A DNA stretch of 45,737 nt from Hofstenia miamia (Eukaryota > Xenacoelomorpha > Acoela > Hofsteniidae), in NCBI GenBank assembly GCA_900660155.1, contig CABFPE010000057.1, forward strand, positions 812,088 to 857,824, in the 5' to 3' direction. Under the pieces are notes generated by a model. It did no database searches. It saw only the letters and a program-made list of their open reading frames with translations, and was not told the DNA's origin. The translations under genes were made by a program, and so were the position numbers. Below, one piece after another: positions 24,198 to 37,200 of this stretch (positions within the stretch are counted from its first letter, which is position 1; the number at the start of each line of letters is the position of its first letter).

Positions 24198-26420
24198 TAC
24201 TTCAAACGCAGGAATAATTTGTAAGGCAATTTTCACCATTAAAGGTAGCACACTTAACCGTAGATGTGTCCAAATCGTAGGATTACCAAATGAATAATTA
24301 ATAATGTCGTTATGCACACACACGCACACGTTAGCATTTTGTTTGGCACTGACAACACAAATGTTTGAAAAACTGCAGAAAAATTGATGGACTCAGCATT
24401 GAAAGCACTAATTTGGAACACTATACTTTCAATAAAGATTTTTGCATGCTTTTGCATTTTTTCAAAATTCTTCATTAGTTCTAGTAGTGAATTACCCGAT
24501 TTATATAGAACAGAACAATGATTAGTTGAATTATTAACGTTGAAGAAACTAATAGAATTGGATTTCTTCAATGTTATTAGTGGTTTGCAAAAAATTTAGT
24601 GCATGCCTTAAGCTATACTACAAATTGAAGTTAGCTAAGTTTGGGTTTTGTTGAAATAGTGAATGGACTGATGTCTAGACTGCTAAAATGGCCTAGTAAA
24701 GAATTATGCAGGGGTTAGCATTCAGTGCTGTTCATGGGTATTTAAGGAAATAGATTAATGGATTGTACCAATGAGAAATGTCTACTCCAAAAGGAAATTC
24801 AATGACAAAGACAGCAGAAAAAGAGACAATTATGCGAGATCGGTAATAAAAGCTAATTAAATACATAGTTGACCTTGCTGATGGGAAAAGATCTAGTGAT
24901 TGACAGCATCATCATTTAAAGACTGCTTACAAGTCTAATCAAATGTAAATTGGAAAATAAAAATTGCTGGTAGATTTCTAAATGTAGTGGAGACGTAGAA
25001 AATCAATAAACCACTCTTAAGACGCGATAACAGCTGAGAATAGTGCTAATAGAGTAATTGGGATTTGCAACTATCTCTATTGATGAAATTTAACACTTTT
25101 ACAAATCAATGCGGTTACAATTGAAAACAACTAAATGGTAAAACCACTTCAAAACTGAAATGGGAAGCTAAAGATTTAAGGCTTTTTCAGGCATATTTCT
25201 AAAAAATCAGTTAATGTTACCGGTGGGTGACAAATTTCTCACTTGCTCTGACCAGAATTTACATTTTTATACACCTTAGTTGAAGCAGAGAGAATATGAA
25301 AACAATGAGAAACATGTAATTGCAAACAGTCGAAGCATTCAAACCTACACGTTTTTTATATTGTTTATATATAGAAATAAAGGCCAAATCCAACTTTCAA
25401 CAATGCAAAGATTTTAATTTAACTAAAAAAGTTATTTGTATTTATTAATTAAGGCTAAAAAGTAGAGGAGTTTTAACCAATACATTAATTGACAATTGCC
25501 CGAAGTAAAATACATCTTCGTAGTGTTCGGAAGTAGGAAGACTAAATAAACAACTATAAAACATGACAAGTGCAGACAAATGGATAAACAGTAGTACAAA
25601 TAGGGCACTAGCAGTTAGTAAACAGTCAGCAACACCTTCAATGTTGATCAAGAAGCAGGTACTGTTTACATGTTTGCAATTTTCAAGTGGCTTGAGTAAA
25701 TAATTTAGCCAAAGTCATAACATACTCTAATTTTAGAAATTTAGAAATTATGAGAATGAGTCATTGACAGTTGGAAATTTGAATTTGTACGGATGTGACT
25801 ATGTGATGTAAAAACAATTACTAAATGAGGGTGTGATACAAAATTATTTGACATTAAACTAGCAACTGGACAAACTAATCATGCTCTTTATATATGGGTA
25901 TTTTAACTAATTGTGATTGTCCATAAAATTAAAAATAAGCGGTCTTATAAAGGAAAATTCGAAGTAGTAGTAGCAGAACTGATAATAAAAAACCTAATTC
26001 CTAACATAGTCAAAACGAGGATAAAACTGAGAAGTTAGAAATATCTCGAATTACAGGACAAGCAAACGCAAAACAGCAATCTGTTGCAGTCATCCTTGTA
26101 GTCATGAAAAAAAACATGTGTTTATCAAATAAGGATGCCAAAGACAATTCACGCACTGCATTACTAACATCGGGTATATGATTGAAATACCCCATATCAA
26201 GTTCGGAAAGTCGCTTTCTGGTCACAACAAACTTAACACAATTATCATTGCAAAACATTTAATCCTAAAAACAAATCATCTGAATCCAATGTTGGCGTCT
26301 ACTTTATGGAATGATTGTAGTAAGTATAAAATGACCACCTAATAGAATGGCAAAAAAATACATATCTTATCCCTCCGTGCACCACTAAATAGATAAATTG
26401 ACAGCTTAGCAGCATACCCA

Positions 26421-26712
26421 TCACTCAGGCGCGTATCGAGAATTTCTAAAAGGGGAGAGCCCAATTCTTATTTGAGACATATAGGCCGATGTAGTTTTTT
26501 CACCCTCTTAGCATAATGCCGTGCTCACCCATGCGTATATGACAAATAAACCAAAAAGACAGACGGTGGTAATAAGAATAACATGAACTATTACTTTTTT
26601 GCACTTTATATCAAACAAAAAGACTGTTCATCAATATATCGATCCGATTGTATGACAATGAGTTGAAATTGGGCTGGCCCAAAAGGGGAGGGGCATGCGC
26701 CCCTGCTATCTC
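26421..26712. repeat. GC-rich DNA-element relic
   Basis: The left edge reads CAGGCGCGTATCGAGAATTT then CTAAAAGGGGAGAGCCC. The right edge reads TTGGGCTGGCCCAA, AAAGGGGAGGGG and CATGCGCCCCTGC. The 10-mer AAAAGGGGAG occurs at both edges (26448-26457 and 26681-26690), and TTGGGCTGGCCCAA (from about 26668) is a hairpin with a 2-nt loop. The middle is AT-rich and non-coding. The start CAGGCGCG and the CGCCCCTG end resemble the other GC-rich relics in this window. Boundaries and class are uncertain. Confidence 0.4.
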
Positions 26713-27769
26713 TACAGAACAAGAGCTCTGTGACGGAGCTGCAAAGCACGTACAAATATTCAAGGCTACTTACTAACGGAGCAATAACATCTATCTCATT
26801 GGTGGGATTTCAACCAATATAGAAAACACGATTGTGGTCATCGAATATTAGCAATATCAAAACCATCGTAAAGTGTAGATATTTATTTAAGAAGATATTT
26901 TCTTAAATCATATCAAATACCAATTGGAGAGATGTACATGAGGGAATGAACTGTAAACGAAAGAAGAGCTAGACAGAAATTTAATTCCGAGAAATAATAG
27001 AAGATGGAACTATAAGCACCACCCAAATTACATTCTTATTAACAATTAAAAAGATTTTATTGCGTCCTTGGGGGATTATCGCATTATAAAACATTATACC
27101 GCATTTTCATTATTAAGTAAGAGCTGCAAGCTCAAATGAAAAATAGAGCGAAATTTAAGAAGCGAAATAATCTTAATTGATGGCGACGACTGAACAGCGT
27201 TAAAAATGATCAAATGACGAAGGAGACATAGTCGAAACGCTTTAAAGAGAGGGAGGTGTTTGTAAAAAATTATATCAATAAGTAATATTGAGGAGGAGTA
27301 TTCAATAGCATTTCTAATGGGTTAATAAATGTAGAGCATTAATCATACCTTAAATATAAGATTTTTCAAAATTCATGTACATTCAAATTAAAAGTATGAA
27401 CATTATGTTGTATTTTTAGATCGGTAGTCACAGCCAAGTTGGCTGAGTCAACCCAAATCAACTAGTTTATCATTCAAATCACATCCGTTTATCAAAAATA
27501 ATCGACACTCAACGAATAAATTAACACAGTTTTGCGGATATCTGAAATGTACTAACAAGTGCACCTGAATGGTGGAAGTCTTTTCAAATGTTTTTATATG
27601 AAAGCAATGCAAATATTTATAACTGGACTCAAACAATTATAATTTTAAGCACTATGACTTGATCAGAAGAAAGCACACGACACCAAATTCAATAATTACA
27701 AATGTTTATTAAAATCAGTCGAGCCTTAAATCAATTAAAATAAACAAATTAATAAAGTGTAAAATTTAC

Positions 27770-27869
27770 CAGTTTCAGGATCAATTCGGAAGACATCTTG
27801 TCCTGTGCCACCAACAATTTGGAAACTGATTTCACCGTTATTTTTCTGGTCTTTGTCATTAGCAACGAT
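27770..27869 (-). CDS. Cadherin exon A: first half of an extracellular cadherin repeat
   Basis: This 100-bp internal exon encodes 33 codons plus one base (residues 1-33 of the joined frame, then the first base of Gly34). It reads IVANDKDQKNNGEISF, then QIVGGTGQDVFRIDPET. A-DKD---NG-ISF-I is the start of a cadherin repeat with its DxD calcium motif, and VFRIDPETG is the strand before the LDRE motif, which exon B supplies. The acceptor is GTTGTTTAG|ATC (27870-27871) and the donor is ACTG|GTAAAT (27769). It starts in phase 0. The exon before it must end in phase 0 and should carry the E-N motif. I could not find that exon in the window. The call as cadherin is firm because the phase and the protein sense both continue into exon B. 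Confidence 0.9.
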
Positions 27870-28090
27870 CTAAACAACATTCATAATCCTAAGCAGTTAT
27901 AAATGAAGTCAGTATGGTATTCGAATATTCAATCATGTCTATGCAATTACACAAATTGCTCAACATAGGTTAAACGCTGACATTTCATTTAAGCTGTAAA
28001 GCATACATAAGGATGGAAAACGATTTATGATGTTTTGCTCTTTAACTTAAAGTATTCACATGAAATCTCTGATTTCCAGGCGCGACATTA

Positions 28091-28314
28091 AAGGGGCACC
28101 CTGATATTGAGGATTTTCCTATTTTTATAAAAGATTCTTTTCTATAAATTTCAAGAACGTCATTCAAAACTGTAAAGTGAGTAATGCACAAAGTCTTCGA
28201 ATTAGGTGCTTAGAGGGTTACATTTTACAAAACAGTTTACTCTTGGACATATTTTTTTTTAAATTACAATTTTATTTATTAAATTTCTCCATACAAAATT
28301 GGAAAGTGCCCCTT
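28091..28314. repeat. Possible short inverted-repeat element
   Basis: AAGGGGCAC at 28091-28099 is matched by GTGCCCCTT at 28306-28314. Just left of it is CCAGGCGCGACATTA, similar in style to the CAGGCGCG edge at 26.42 kb. The right side is followed by CCCCCG and then GCTGCGCAGG. The 9-bp match is short, so chance is possible. Confidence 0.25.
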
Positions 28315-28610
28315 CCCCCGTTTTAAAAATCCTAAAGCTGCGCAGGATGATTTCACTAAACATCACTTTACAAAAAGGTAATAGAGTGGGTACAGTCGCA
28401 GACATACTTTTCACACATGATACATTTCTATATGTTAATTACTTGAGAAGAACCTTCTTTCACGATCAATGCACACATCAGTGTACCAATCGATTTCTGA
28501 TAGTGTAAAATCGTTGAAATTGTTGCAAAGAAATTTCAAGTATTCAGCAAAGTATGACCACACATTAAATTTGGAAAACATTTGAGCAATACATTTCAAT
28601 CTCATTATGA

Positions 28611-28675
28611 CATGTGGTTAACAGGGAAGTTTAGACGCGTAATTATTATGGAAGACTGGGTTCAATTCTCATCAC
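28611..28675 (+). repeat. tRNA-like or tRNA-derived SINE relic
   Basis: The order CATGTGGTTAACAGGG, TTTAGACGCGTAATTATTATGG and ACTGGGTTCAATTCTC follows a tRNA gene: a decayed A box, then a TAGACGCGTAAT anticodon-arm-like block, then a B box GGTTCAATTCT (consensus GGTTCGANTCC) at 28659-28669. The acceptor stem does not pair well and the B box has lost its CG, so a functional tRNA is unlikely. A SINE head or tRNA pseudogene is the better reading. Confidence 0.4.
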
Positions 28676-31175
28676 AATGCAGACAACTATGCTTCATTAA
28701 CTTTTAATCAATATTGAACAATGCTTGCATTTTATGCAAAAGCCTGTTCCAAGAACTAATGGACATGACATTTTGCTATACTGCGCGAGCATAACCCCAC
28801 TCAAACTAGGTTTGTACAATTGATTTCTTGAACTGGTCTGGCTGGCAATATTCAAATTTAATTTCTATATGCTTTTCTTAATGCACAACATGCACAACAA
28901 TTAAACTGAATCCAATAAAATATTTGTAACTGTAGATATAAAATGTAATTCATTGCACATTTTCACAAGGCTGCATTGACGAGTTCCATGATCTTTGAAT
29001 GCCGTAATACTACTACGTTTTCAAAAAATAAATATACTACAGGAGAAGCACAAAATGACAAAAAAAATCTCATAATAAAGTACTGAGGAGAAGATTCGTA
29101 TTCATCATCAAACTATTTTTAAAAGATCATGAGATGGCAAATTTCTACAATGATTATGTAATAGGGGGCCAGAATTAGTTTTCTGTGGGCCAGAAATTTA
29201 TTGGGCTCTGTCCCAGTCCCATGCAATGTCTTGATCCAATGATTCGATGATGTCGAAAGCATAACTTCTATTTTGGCCAAAAGTGACAAAATTTAAGAGT
29301 GCTTTTCCTGGAAGCTTTATCCCAGTTTCTTCATTTATGCACCCGTTCCATGCTAGTCACAGTCTCGGTGAAATATTTAGTCTCAAGCCCTATTTGCATG
29401 GGAATGGGACCAGTAAATGCAATGTAACTAATGGGTCCTTCAGAACTCTAGCCGGAATTTATGTCGAGGAACCTAAATATCACAGTATTACGACATTCCT
29501 GTCACAACACTAAATTTTAGTTTGCATTCCACAGAAGCAAACTGATTTGAAATCACCGGTGCAAACTGCATTGCCCATAGCATATAATAATATGATTAGA
29601 GAGTTTATCAACGTTCTATTGTTCATTCACCATTTTATTAGACCAGCGATCCCAATCTTTAGCTGTCAGTTTTAAAAAACAGTCATTAGCAGAAGGAATC
29701 CGGATATAAAAATGCAAATCACAGCTAAATCAAGATAGTTGTTGGTTGGCAAATGTCGATACATCATTCGACTGTCAAAAACGAAATATATCATTTTTAT
29801 CTCTATTCATTTGAAACCTACCGCTAGTTAGTTGATAAAACGATAACGAATTCAGAGCGAAATCAATTTATTCAAATAATTTGATGTGCTAGTTTTTACA
29901 ATTAAGCTAATTGAAATAACTAGCTTCGCATTTTTTACGTATAAAGCTACTAAATACGAATCGATTGATTTGAAAAAAAAACAAATTCCAAAATTATGTT
30001 TTAGAGCAAAACATAGTGGTAGACAATCAAAATAAATTTAGGGTTTTGAAATGGCAAACTTTAAAATCACCATTTAATCATCTCACTACAACTAAGAGAA
30101 TTGATCACAAAAAAAAATTAAAAAATGAGTAAGCGCAATTCAATTTAATTTATTGCATTTTTGCAACTCTCTCATATTCGTCAATTTCTGTTTAAAATTA
30201 TTTAAAGGAGCATTTATTTTAAGGGCAATATCTTTTAATAATTTTTTCATAAAACTAACAACTAACTTACTCAAACAATGTTATATTAATATAAAAAACA
30301 TCAATAGGTCAATGAACTGGATTTAATTTGACGATGATGATGATCATTATTAACATTATTATTTACATTTGAAAACCAATGTATTGTTTGTGAAACAGCA
30401 TTTCTCAGTGGTATTCTTGGAACAGTTTTTCATAATAACAATAAAAACAAAAGTAATTTGTAATCCAAAAAGCTTATATAAGATGGCCCCATTTGATCAT
30501 AAAAAATACTTTAGTAGTCAAATCGTTAAATCAAATAGAGAAAAGCAAAATAGAAAATATATTATGGAATTTGATCGATTAAACTAATAGGGGAAAGCAT
30601 GCTTTAGAAAATTTAAATAACAGCATGAGTGCATTTCTAAAACTATCAATGGAACCTTGGAGATCTAGATTCAAAAAAGTGTATTTTAAAAATTCATAGA
30701 AAACTAAAACACAGTATCTTAACAGACTTGAAATTAAAACAACTGAGAAATAATTAAAAATAGAAATTCTCAAACTATGAACATTTGCTATGAGTAAAAT
30801 TAAAAAACGTATTTATATTTAATGCAAGAAATTAAATAAATTTAAATTTCAATTATCCAATTAAATTACTTTGAAACACTACCTAAAAAACTTGCCACAT
30901 TTACCCAATTTAAAATGAAATAAATGCGAAATTGCATTGTTATTGTCAGTGTAATGCAATAATGACTCAGCATTTTGGAATAATTTAGGGAAATGTTTTA
31001 CTAACTTATTCTTCACACGATACTAAATATGAACGGCTTAATGCTGAATATATTAAGTGGTATTGAGAAAATTTCAAAAAACCCATCTATAAAATAAGGT
31101 TAAAGGGATCGTTCATTTTCAATTTGCATTGCAATTAATTTTCTGTTTGTGTCAAAAATTTCTAAAAATTATTAC

Positions 31176-31250
31176 CTCCACCAACAATGTATAGTTTTCC
31201 TGCTTCTCTGTTGGTTAACATACCAATAATTTTGAAAAAGTAAGATGGAT
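31176..31250 (-). CDS. Candidate internal exon, gene unassigned
   Basis: A 75-bp open segment sits between a good acceptor (CTTAAAATTTTTTCATTATAG, ending at 31251) and a fair donor (GGAG|GTAATA). In the open phase it reads (D)PSYFFKIIGMLTNREA, then GKLYIVGG. 'FFKI---GML--NREA' has a weak cadherin look, while 'GKLYIVGG' is typical of a Kelch blade. It starts and ends in phase 1, so it cannot splice straight to exon A, which needs phase 0. If it belongs to the cadherin, another exon of about 70 codons must lie between 27.9 and 31.2 kb, and I could not see one. It could be an exon of another gene, or chance. Confidence 0.3.
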
Positions 31251-34200
31251 CTATAATGAAAAAATTTTAAGAGAGGTTTTAGGAATGATCCTACATTAAA
31301 TGATTACGTCTGCACAATGAGCAATATTTCTTGTTGTTATTGCTTCATAAGATATGCGTTGCATTAATTAATTTACCTCCAACATTTTTTTACGAATTTT
31401 AATTGGAGATTTCTGATTAATGGCATTTACAGAACAAAGGATGTCTGCGCTTTCTATGTTCTTTGCTAGTCTGAAGTTTAGTAAACAATATTTCTAAAGT
31501 TTATGACATAACTTTTCAGTATGATTTTCAAATTGCACTATATCCATTTTACATACTGAGTATACAGTTCCTATAGAAAATCTCGGAGGATATTGATTTA
31601 AACTAAAAAATTCGACATGGTAACATTTACCAAGTATTTTCAGGAGATAAGGTAACTTCATAATATTAAAGCTAAACCACTTCAAAACCGTTTCTGAAAA
31701 AATAGCTTGTTCTGCAGTTAATTTAAATTTTTAAGATATTGAAATTTAGCTGTTTGGAAGACAGCAGACTTATATAATATCTCTGACAATGGGAGGTAAA
31801 TCAATAAAGTGATGAAACGAGATCGTTAACATTTCGCGTTCTCCTTGAACTGTGAAAGATGATATGCGTTTCACTAATGGATTTCTCAAAAGAACTTTCA
31901 TCTATTAAAACTTAATTAAAAGAATTCTATTAGTTAATAATCTTCTTAGCAGGGAATTACTTCTGTCAAAAACAAATATTATACTCAATTCGATGAGTAC
32001 CAAACGTTCTAAATGCTTTATGAAGCCATTTAAAAAACACATTTGTTTAAAAAAACAGTGTGAAACACTCATCAACTGTAAAAAAAAAAGTATACCTCTA
32101 TTAGAAATTTTTATTTGCTGTGCTTTTATATTATATGTTAATGTGTTGCACACGTTTTTCTACTAGAATATACAGTAAGGTTGTATGTAGTCGGAACTTA
32201 ATGACCTTAGTGCAACGTCTTTTAGTCTCACCCATCGACATAAATTGTAATACTTACACAAGGGAGTTCTCATTGTGGAGAGGGGGGATGAAATTGCCCT
32301 TGGAGGAAAAGTCAACTGGAGATTACTTGGGTCGAATATTGTAATTCTATGCTACTAGCCATTTCTAGGGGATATTGAAATTTTGGAAATGAGGGGTTGA
32401 ATGAGAAACCCTGAGATATACCATTGACAGTTCAGTCTAAAGTACTTGAAGTTTACTAAAAGCGTTAATCAGTCGTTCATTTATAAGCACATACCTATAC
32501 TGGCCGTAGCAGCATACTGCTGAACTATTAATTCTTAGGGAAAACAATCAACAAATGTCAAGAGTTTCCATGCCAGAATTTTAATGTATTGTAAAACGAT
32601 CTCATTACTCGATCGAAAATCATAGATACACACGTTATTATTCAAAATATTCAACAGACTTAAGAAATGGTTAAGTTTAGCTTTCGTATAAAAGTATTTG
32701 TTGATTGTGTATGATTAATTAAACAGGGGTGAATAAGCTATTTTGCCTATCATACCCAACCCATGCATGATTTAAACCCAAAAGAAGATTTACGCAATGT
32801 GAGTGATGATGTGCTGAATTAAAATGACGAAAATAGCTTTCTCAAAAATCAAAATAAATTTCAAAATAACAGAATGATAATTTATTTATGAAACCAACAC
32901 GAGGACCTTAGGAGAAAATAAATACAACTGTTCAAAAGGAAAACACGACTACGGAATTGCAAACTGTGACAACTGCTTTGCCCAAGAGTGGAAACTTTTC
33001 AGCTGTCCACTCAAATATCACATTAAATTTCAAAAATTGACCTCGTTAAAACGAAAAATGACCTGTTAAAATGTAATGGAGTGGTCACCACGTGTCTAAT
33101 TGAATTATATGACGTGGATAAACATTTAAATTTAATATAATGACAAAGATAAATGTGAGTCATAATTTGAAATGAAGAAAAAGCAAGTATTGTCTCATCT
33201 GTTCTTTTGCGTGACAAATTCCTGAAATTCCAAAACCAGGCTAGTACCTGCAGAGTCATCTTATGAATTTTACTAATTTTGATCTCATTTCGTTGTATAG
33301 CTTATAATTGATTACGAAAAACTAAGAAATAGAAGACGAAATGCACTAGAGTCTCATGACTAGACTGTCATACTGAGAAATTAGAAATGCATAACATCAA
33401 ATACTTAACAAAATATTGTACATTCCTTTTTGTCTTCATGCAACTTAGATTCGTAATAACATATCATCAATTAAATAAACAGAGAACCCCTCGAAGTAAG
33501 TTTATGGTTCAAAGTTATCCCCGCTAAGATTAAATAATCTGAAACCACTGAATGCAATGTTTGTAAAACACAAATCATCTAATTGTGACAACGTCAATAA
33601 TGAATGGCGAAAGGAATTATATGATATCATCAAAGATGTTAAAGATAAATATTTTAATAAAAATGTTCATAAAACAGAAGAATGTATTATAAATACTAAC
33701 AAAAATTACAGGTTTAAACTTCCTAAAATCAATCAAATCATGCGCAAATCAGATATAAAGTTATTGGACTCAAATTTAAATAGTGAATTGAAGTAAATAT
33801 TACAATTTACAAATAAATGCCTTACTTTCTTAGGTATCTGAAAAATACTGTATACTAATTACATATAGAAAGTAAACTGACATGCTTATGCACCATATGC
33901 TATTCTTGGATTAAAATTCAAAAATTAATTGTAAAAAAGCCTAAAAGTTATAGGGCCTAATAAAATAAAACCTTCCATCCTAATTTAAAAAAGATTGCTC
34001 AAGCAATTTATACAAATTAGAAATGCTGTTAATCATGCAGTACAAAGAAATACGTGTGTATGCCTGTAAAAGGCTGCATTCGTTTACAATCTTCATACAC
34101 AACATAATTCATATAAACCTTTATTTAACTTCTGAATTGAAAACTATAACATTAACTTCAAAAGAGAAAGTCGCGAAAATAAAAATTCTATTTCCCTTGA

Positions 34201-37200
34201 TATTGGTGCAATGTCAGATTAGATATATGAATAAAATTAAGGAAAAAATTTGATACTGCAATCGAATAAAATTTTATAAGATTATGTTGAAATTGTTTTA
34301 TTACTACCATAATTCGACAACGAACATCTTAAACTCGGTCAAATTTTCTAAGAAAACAAACCATTCAATAAAATACACCTCATTAAATTACAGCATTACT
34401 AGACTAGCACACAAAGTTATCAAATTGTAAATAGTTAAAGAAATTTTCCAATGAAACAATTAGGAAATCAAAATTAACCATGAAAACAAAATTGATGGTA
34501 TTTTTAGCTGTTACCTATACCTACCATATTTCCTGTGCAGAATCAATATCTTACAAATTCAGCAGTTAAAATATTAATGATAATTTTAATAGTGCTAAAT
34601 GCGGGAAATCACAACGATTTTAGCTAATTAATGGAATTAGGAGGTTATTAGTACAATGTGTTTATAATTTTCTGCGTTGGTTATCTGCATAATAGAACTG
34701 AAAACAAAAATGGAACGAATAATAAAAGATGTTTAGTAAGTATTGTTCAAAATGAAAAATCGTGATATCAATTATTCAAGAAAAGGAGAGACAGAAATGC
34801 TCCATAGATTTGTGGGGACATTATCAGACACGCGAGGGACAGCTAGATGATAAAGAATAAGATAAATTGGACAAAACTAAAATTAGAGGATATTATATGG
34901 AACACAATACATGCACTGAATAGTCATGACTACTAAATAGATGCAATAAATAGTCAACTTATCCTATATGACACATTGTATTTGCAAATATTCCAACTAA
35001 GCAAACCACGACTAAGCGAACCACTGCGATACAATTTCAGTAGAAAGTCTTAAGTTCATTAAAATTAAATAAATTAATATTTATGCAAATTTAGATTTTT
35101 AAACAAAATTTACTTGTGAAAAATATACAAATTAGAGAGATAGTGAGTGATTAATACAATCGTTTAAAAATCTTGAGAAACAAACATAAAGCTCAAGTTG
35201 CGGAAACTATTGGTTCACTAGACAATGAAACGGGTACTCATGGTTTCAGAATAAAAGTTAAACCTTTGGACCACATGGGACCAGACAATTCAATAGAACT
35301 GGTATGAGAAAGGACTGGGACCAAATCCAATGGTACTAAATGGGACCAATAATATTCTGGTCCCGCAGTCCGCCAACTATCTCATGGTTGCTAAGTTATA
35401 ATATTTTATTTCCAATTCAAGCGTAGTTGCCTAAGCATTTATCCTAAACAATCTAACCCAAACAAATAAGTGCTAATTATTAGCGAATTAACATAATGCA
35501 AAATATACAGAGCAATTACAAAAAAGTCAGAAAAATTATGTTCAAAAATTATTTATGAGTAACAACCGTGGCTAAATGTTTAACTGACTAATCAAACCCA
35601 ACCAATGAGCGAAATAATTCGCTGCCGTCTATACTAATTGATAAACAGCTAGGCAAATATAATTAACGCAGTAAAAGAGCGTTTAATTACTTGCTAAAAT
35701 CACATTATAAAATAGAGTCCAAGCTAAATTTACTTCTATTAAAGTTACAATTGAACATCGGTTTGTTCTCTACGGAAAGTAGGTTTAGATTTTTAGCAAA
35801 GCTTTAAAAGCGAATACATACCCTGGCATGCATTTATCGTCCAAAGGAAGTTACTCATTAAAACTTAAAGAATATGCCATTTCAAAAGAAATGGAAATTC
35901 TCAATTGATAGCTTTGTAGGAATTAAAATAGTACGATAAACCCCATTCTGAAGCGAGGGTAAGTTAAACTATCAAAGTGTCAGTTAATGAATATTGAATT
36001 TTGTCAGGATAATTGGAATCTTCGGTTCAGTGATAAAGCGAAAACCCACTTTGCAATTTGAAAATCAATGAAGATTTAATCCGAAAATAGCTATAAAAAA
36101 CGAGATACTTGAACACTTATACAGGTGCCACTTTGGCATGCGACCTCAAAGGCGCAGGTCTACTTTGGTAAGCAATCTTCTCACCTGATAGTTATGATTA
36201 GAGTTTGCAATTACTGCTCACCCAACGGTAAAACATGTTTAACGTACTAATGACCACTAAAAATCTACTTTGAGTAATATTAATATTTTTTATTATGTTA
36301 ACCACAGCGCTTTCAAATTACTTGCGCCGTTCCTAACAGCACAGCCAATTTCTCATTAGAAGAGTGTTTGGCAGGACAAACCCGACTCAAAATACCATGC
36401 CAGTTTAACCGGTTCGCTTTCGGATAGTGCTGTTGATGCCTCTGCTTGATTGTTCTTTTTCCAAAATTGCAAAGTAAACTTCTACTAAATTTCATACTAA
36501 TTCCTGCAAAATAATGCTATGATCCAAAAAAACCTAGTCTAAAACCAACGCATTGAATCAATAGGGGAAGGAATTTTTAAAGTCGTAAACCCCATTGGTC
36601 CTTGCTATAACAATGTGATATCCCATCCGCATGAGTTCACAATGACGTGGAAGAAACTCAAATTTGCTATGCGTTAGTAAAATGGATGCAAAAGAACTTG
36701 TAAATTATAATTGTGATTTTGATTTGAAACATTTTTTAAATTGGAAAAATAATTGCAGCATCTCTACAAGGTAAAATGTCGATGAAACGATCGGATTAAC
36801 GAGTAGTAATAACACAATTATTACAATTTAGTCGCCTTCGTGCCTCGTGTTGTTCAGACATCAAAGATGGCTTAAAATTAAAAAAGACATAACGAATAAC
36901 TGCAATTCCAATTGGTTGAAAATCAACTTCAAGGAAGAGAAAGCGTAACCTGTTGACTGCAATAAATTCATAAATAATTACTTTTGAAGATATATTGACG
37001 TAGTGGGCTAAGTAAAAAATAATGTAGGAGATAAGAAAACTATTGGATTCTTCAAATGAATATGCACCTTTTGTCACCGATTTAATCATTATTATATTTC
37101 GTAAATGCTGAGGTCGAGGTCACAATCAGGTTAGTAGATATTCAAATTTTTACGGTGCATCACAACTCTACTTATTTCAAAATCTTTGCTGTCCTTAGTT

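Larger units (their letters stand above)
17231..27769 (-). other. Cadherin intron between exons A and B
   Basis: A phase-1 intron of 10539 bp from donor G|GTAAAT (27769) to acceptor GGTTTAG (17231). It holds an exact 120-bp direct repeat (22410-22529 and 23076-23195), a single N at 22709, a G/C hairpin at 23029-23061, a deleted mariner-like element (23526-24197) and a GC-rich element relic (about 26.42-26.71 kb). From 17.3 to 22.4 kb and from 24.2 to 26.4 kb I see only AT-rich sequence with short chance open frames. Confidence 0.8.

Noticed and set aside
26010..26258. 82-codon minus-strand open frame within the A-B intron
   Set aside because: No cadherin motif, and no splice sites with a phase fitting between exons A and B. 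The A-B junction is already complete.
28299..28508. 69-codon plus-strand open frame
   Set aside because: It begins inside a possible inverted-repeat relic and shows no domain or signals.
29283..29513. 76-codon plus-strand open frame in a slightly GC-richer patch
   Set aside because: No recognisable domain on either strand. Adjacent 'gggggccagaatt' and 'gggccagaaattt' units at 29164-29205 suggest old repeat material instead.
33557..33796. 79-codon plus-strand open frame
   Set aside because: Starts with ATG and is Lys/Asn-rich, as expected from AT-rich DNA by chance. No domain, promoter, splice or polyadenylation context recognised.
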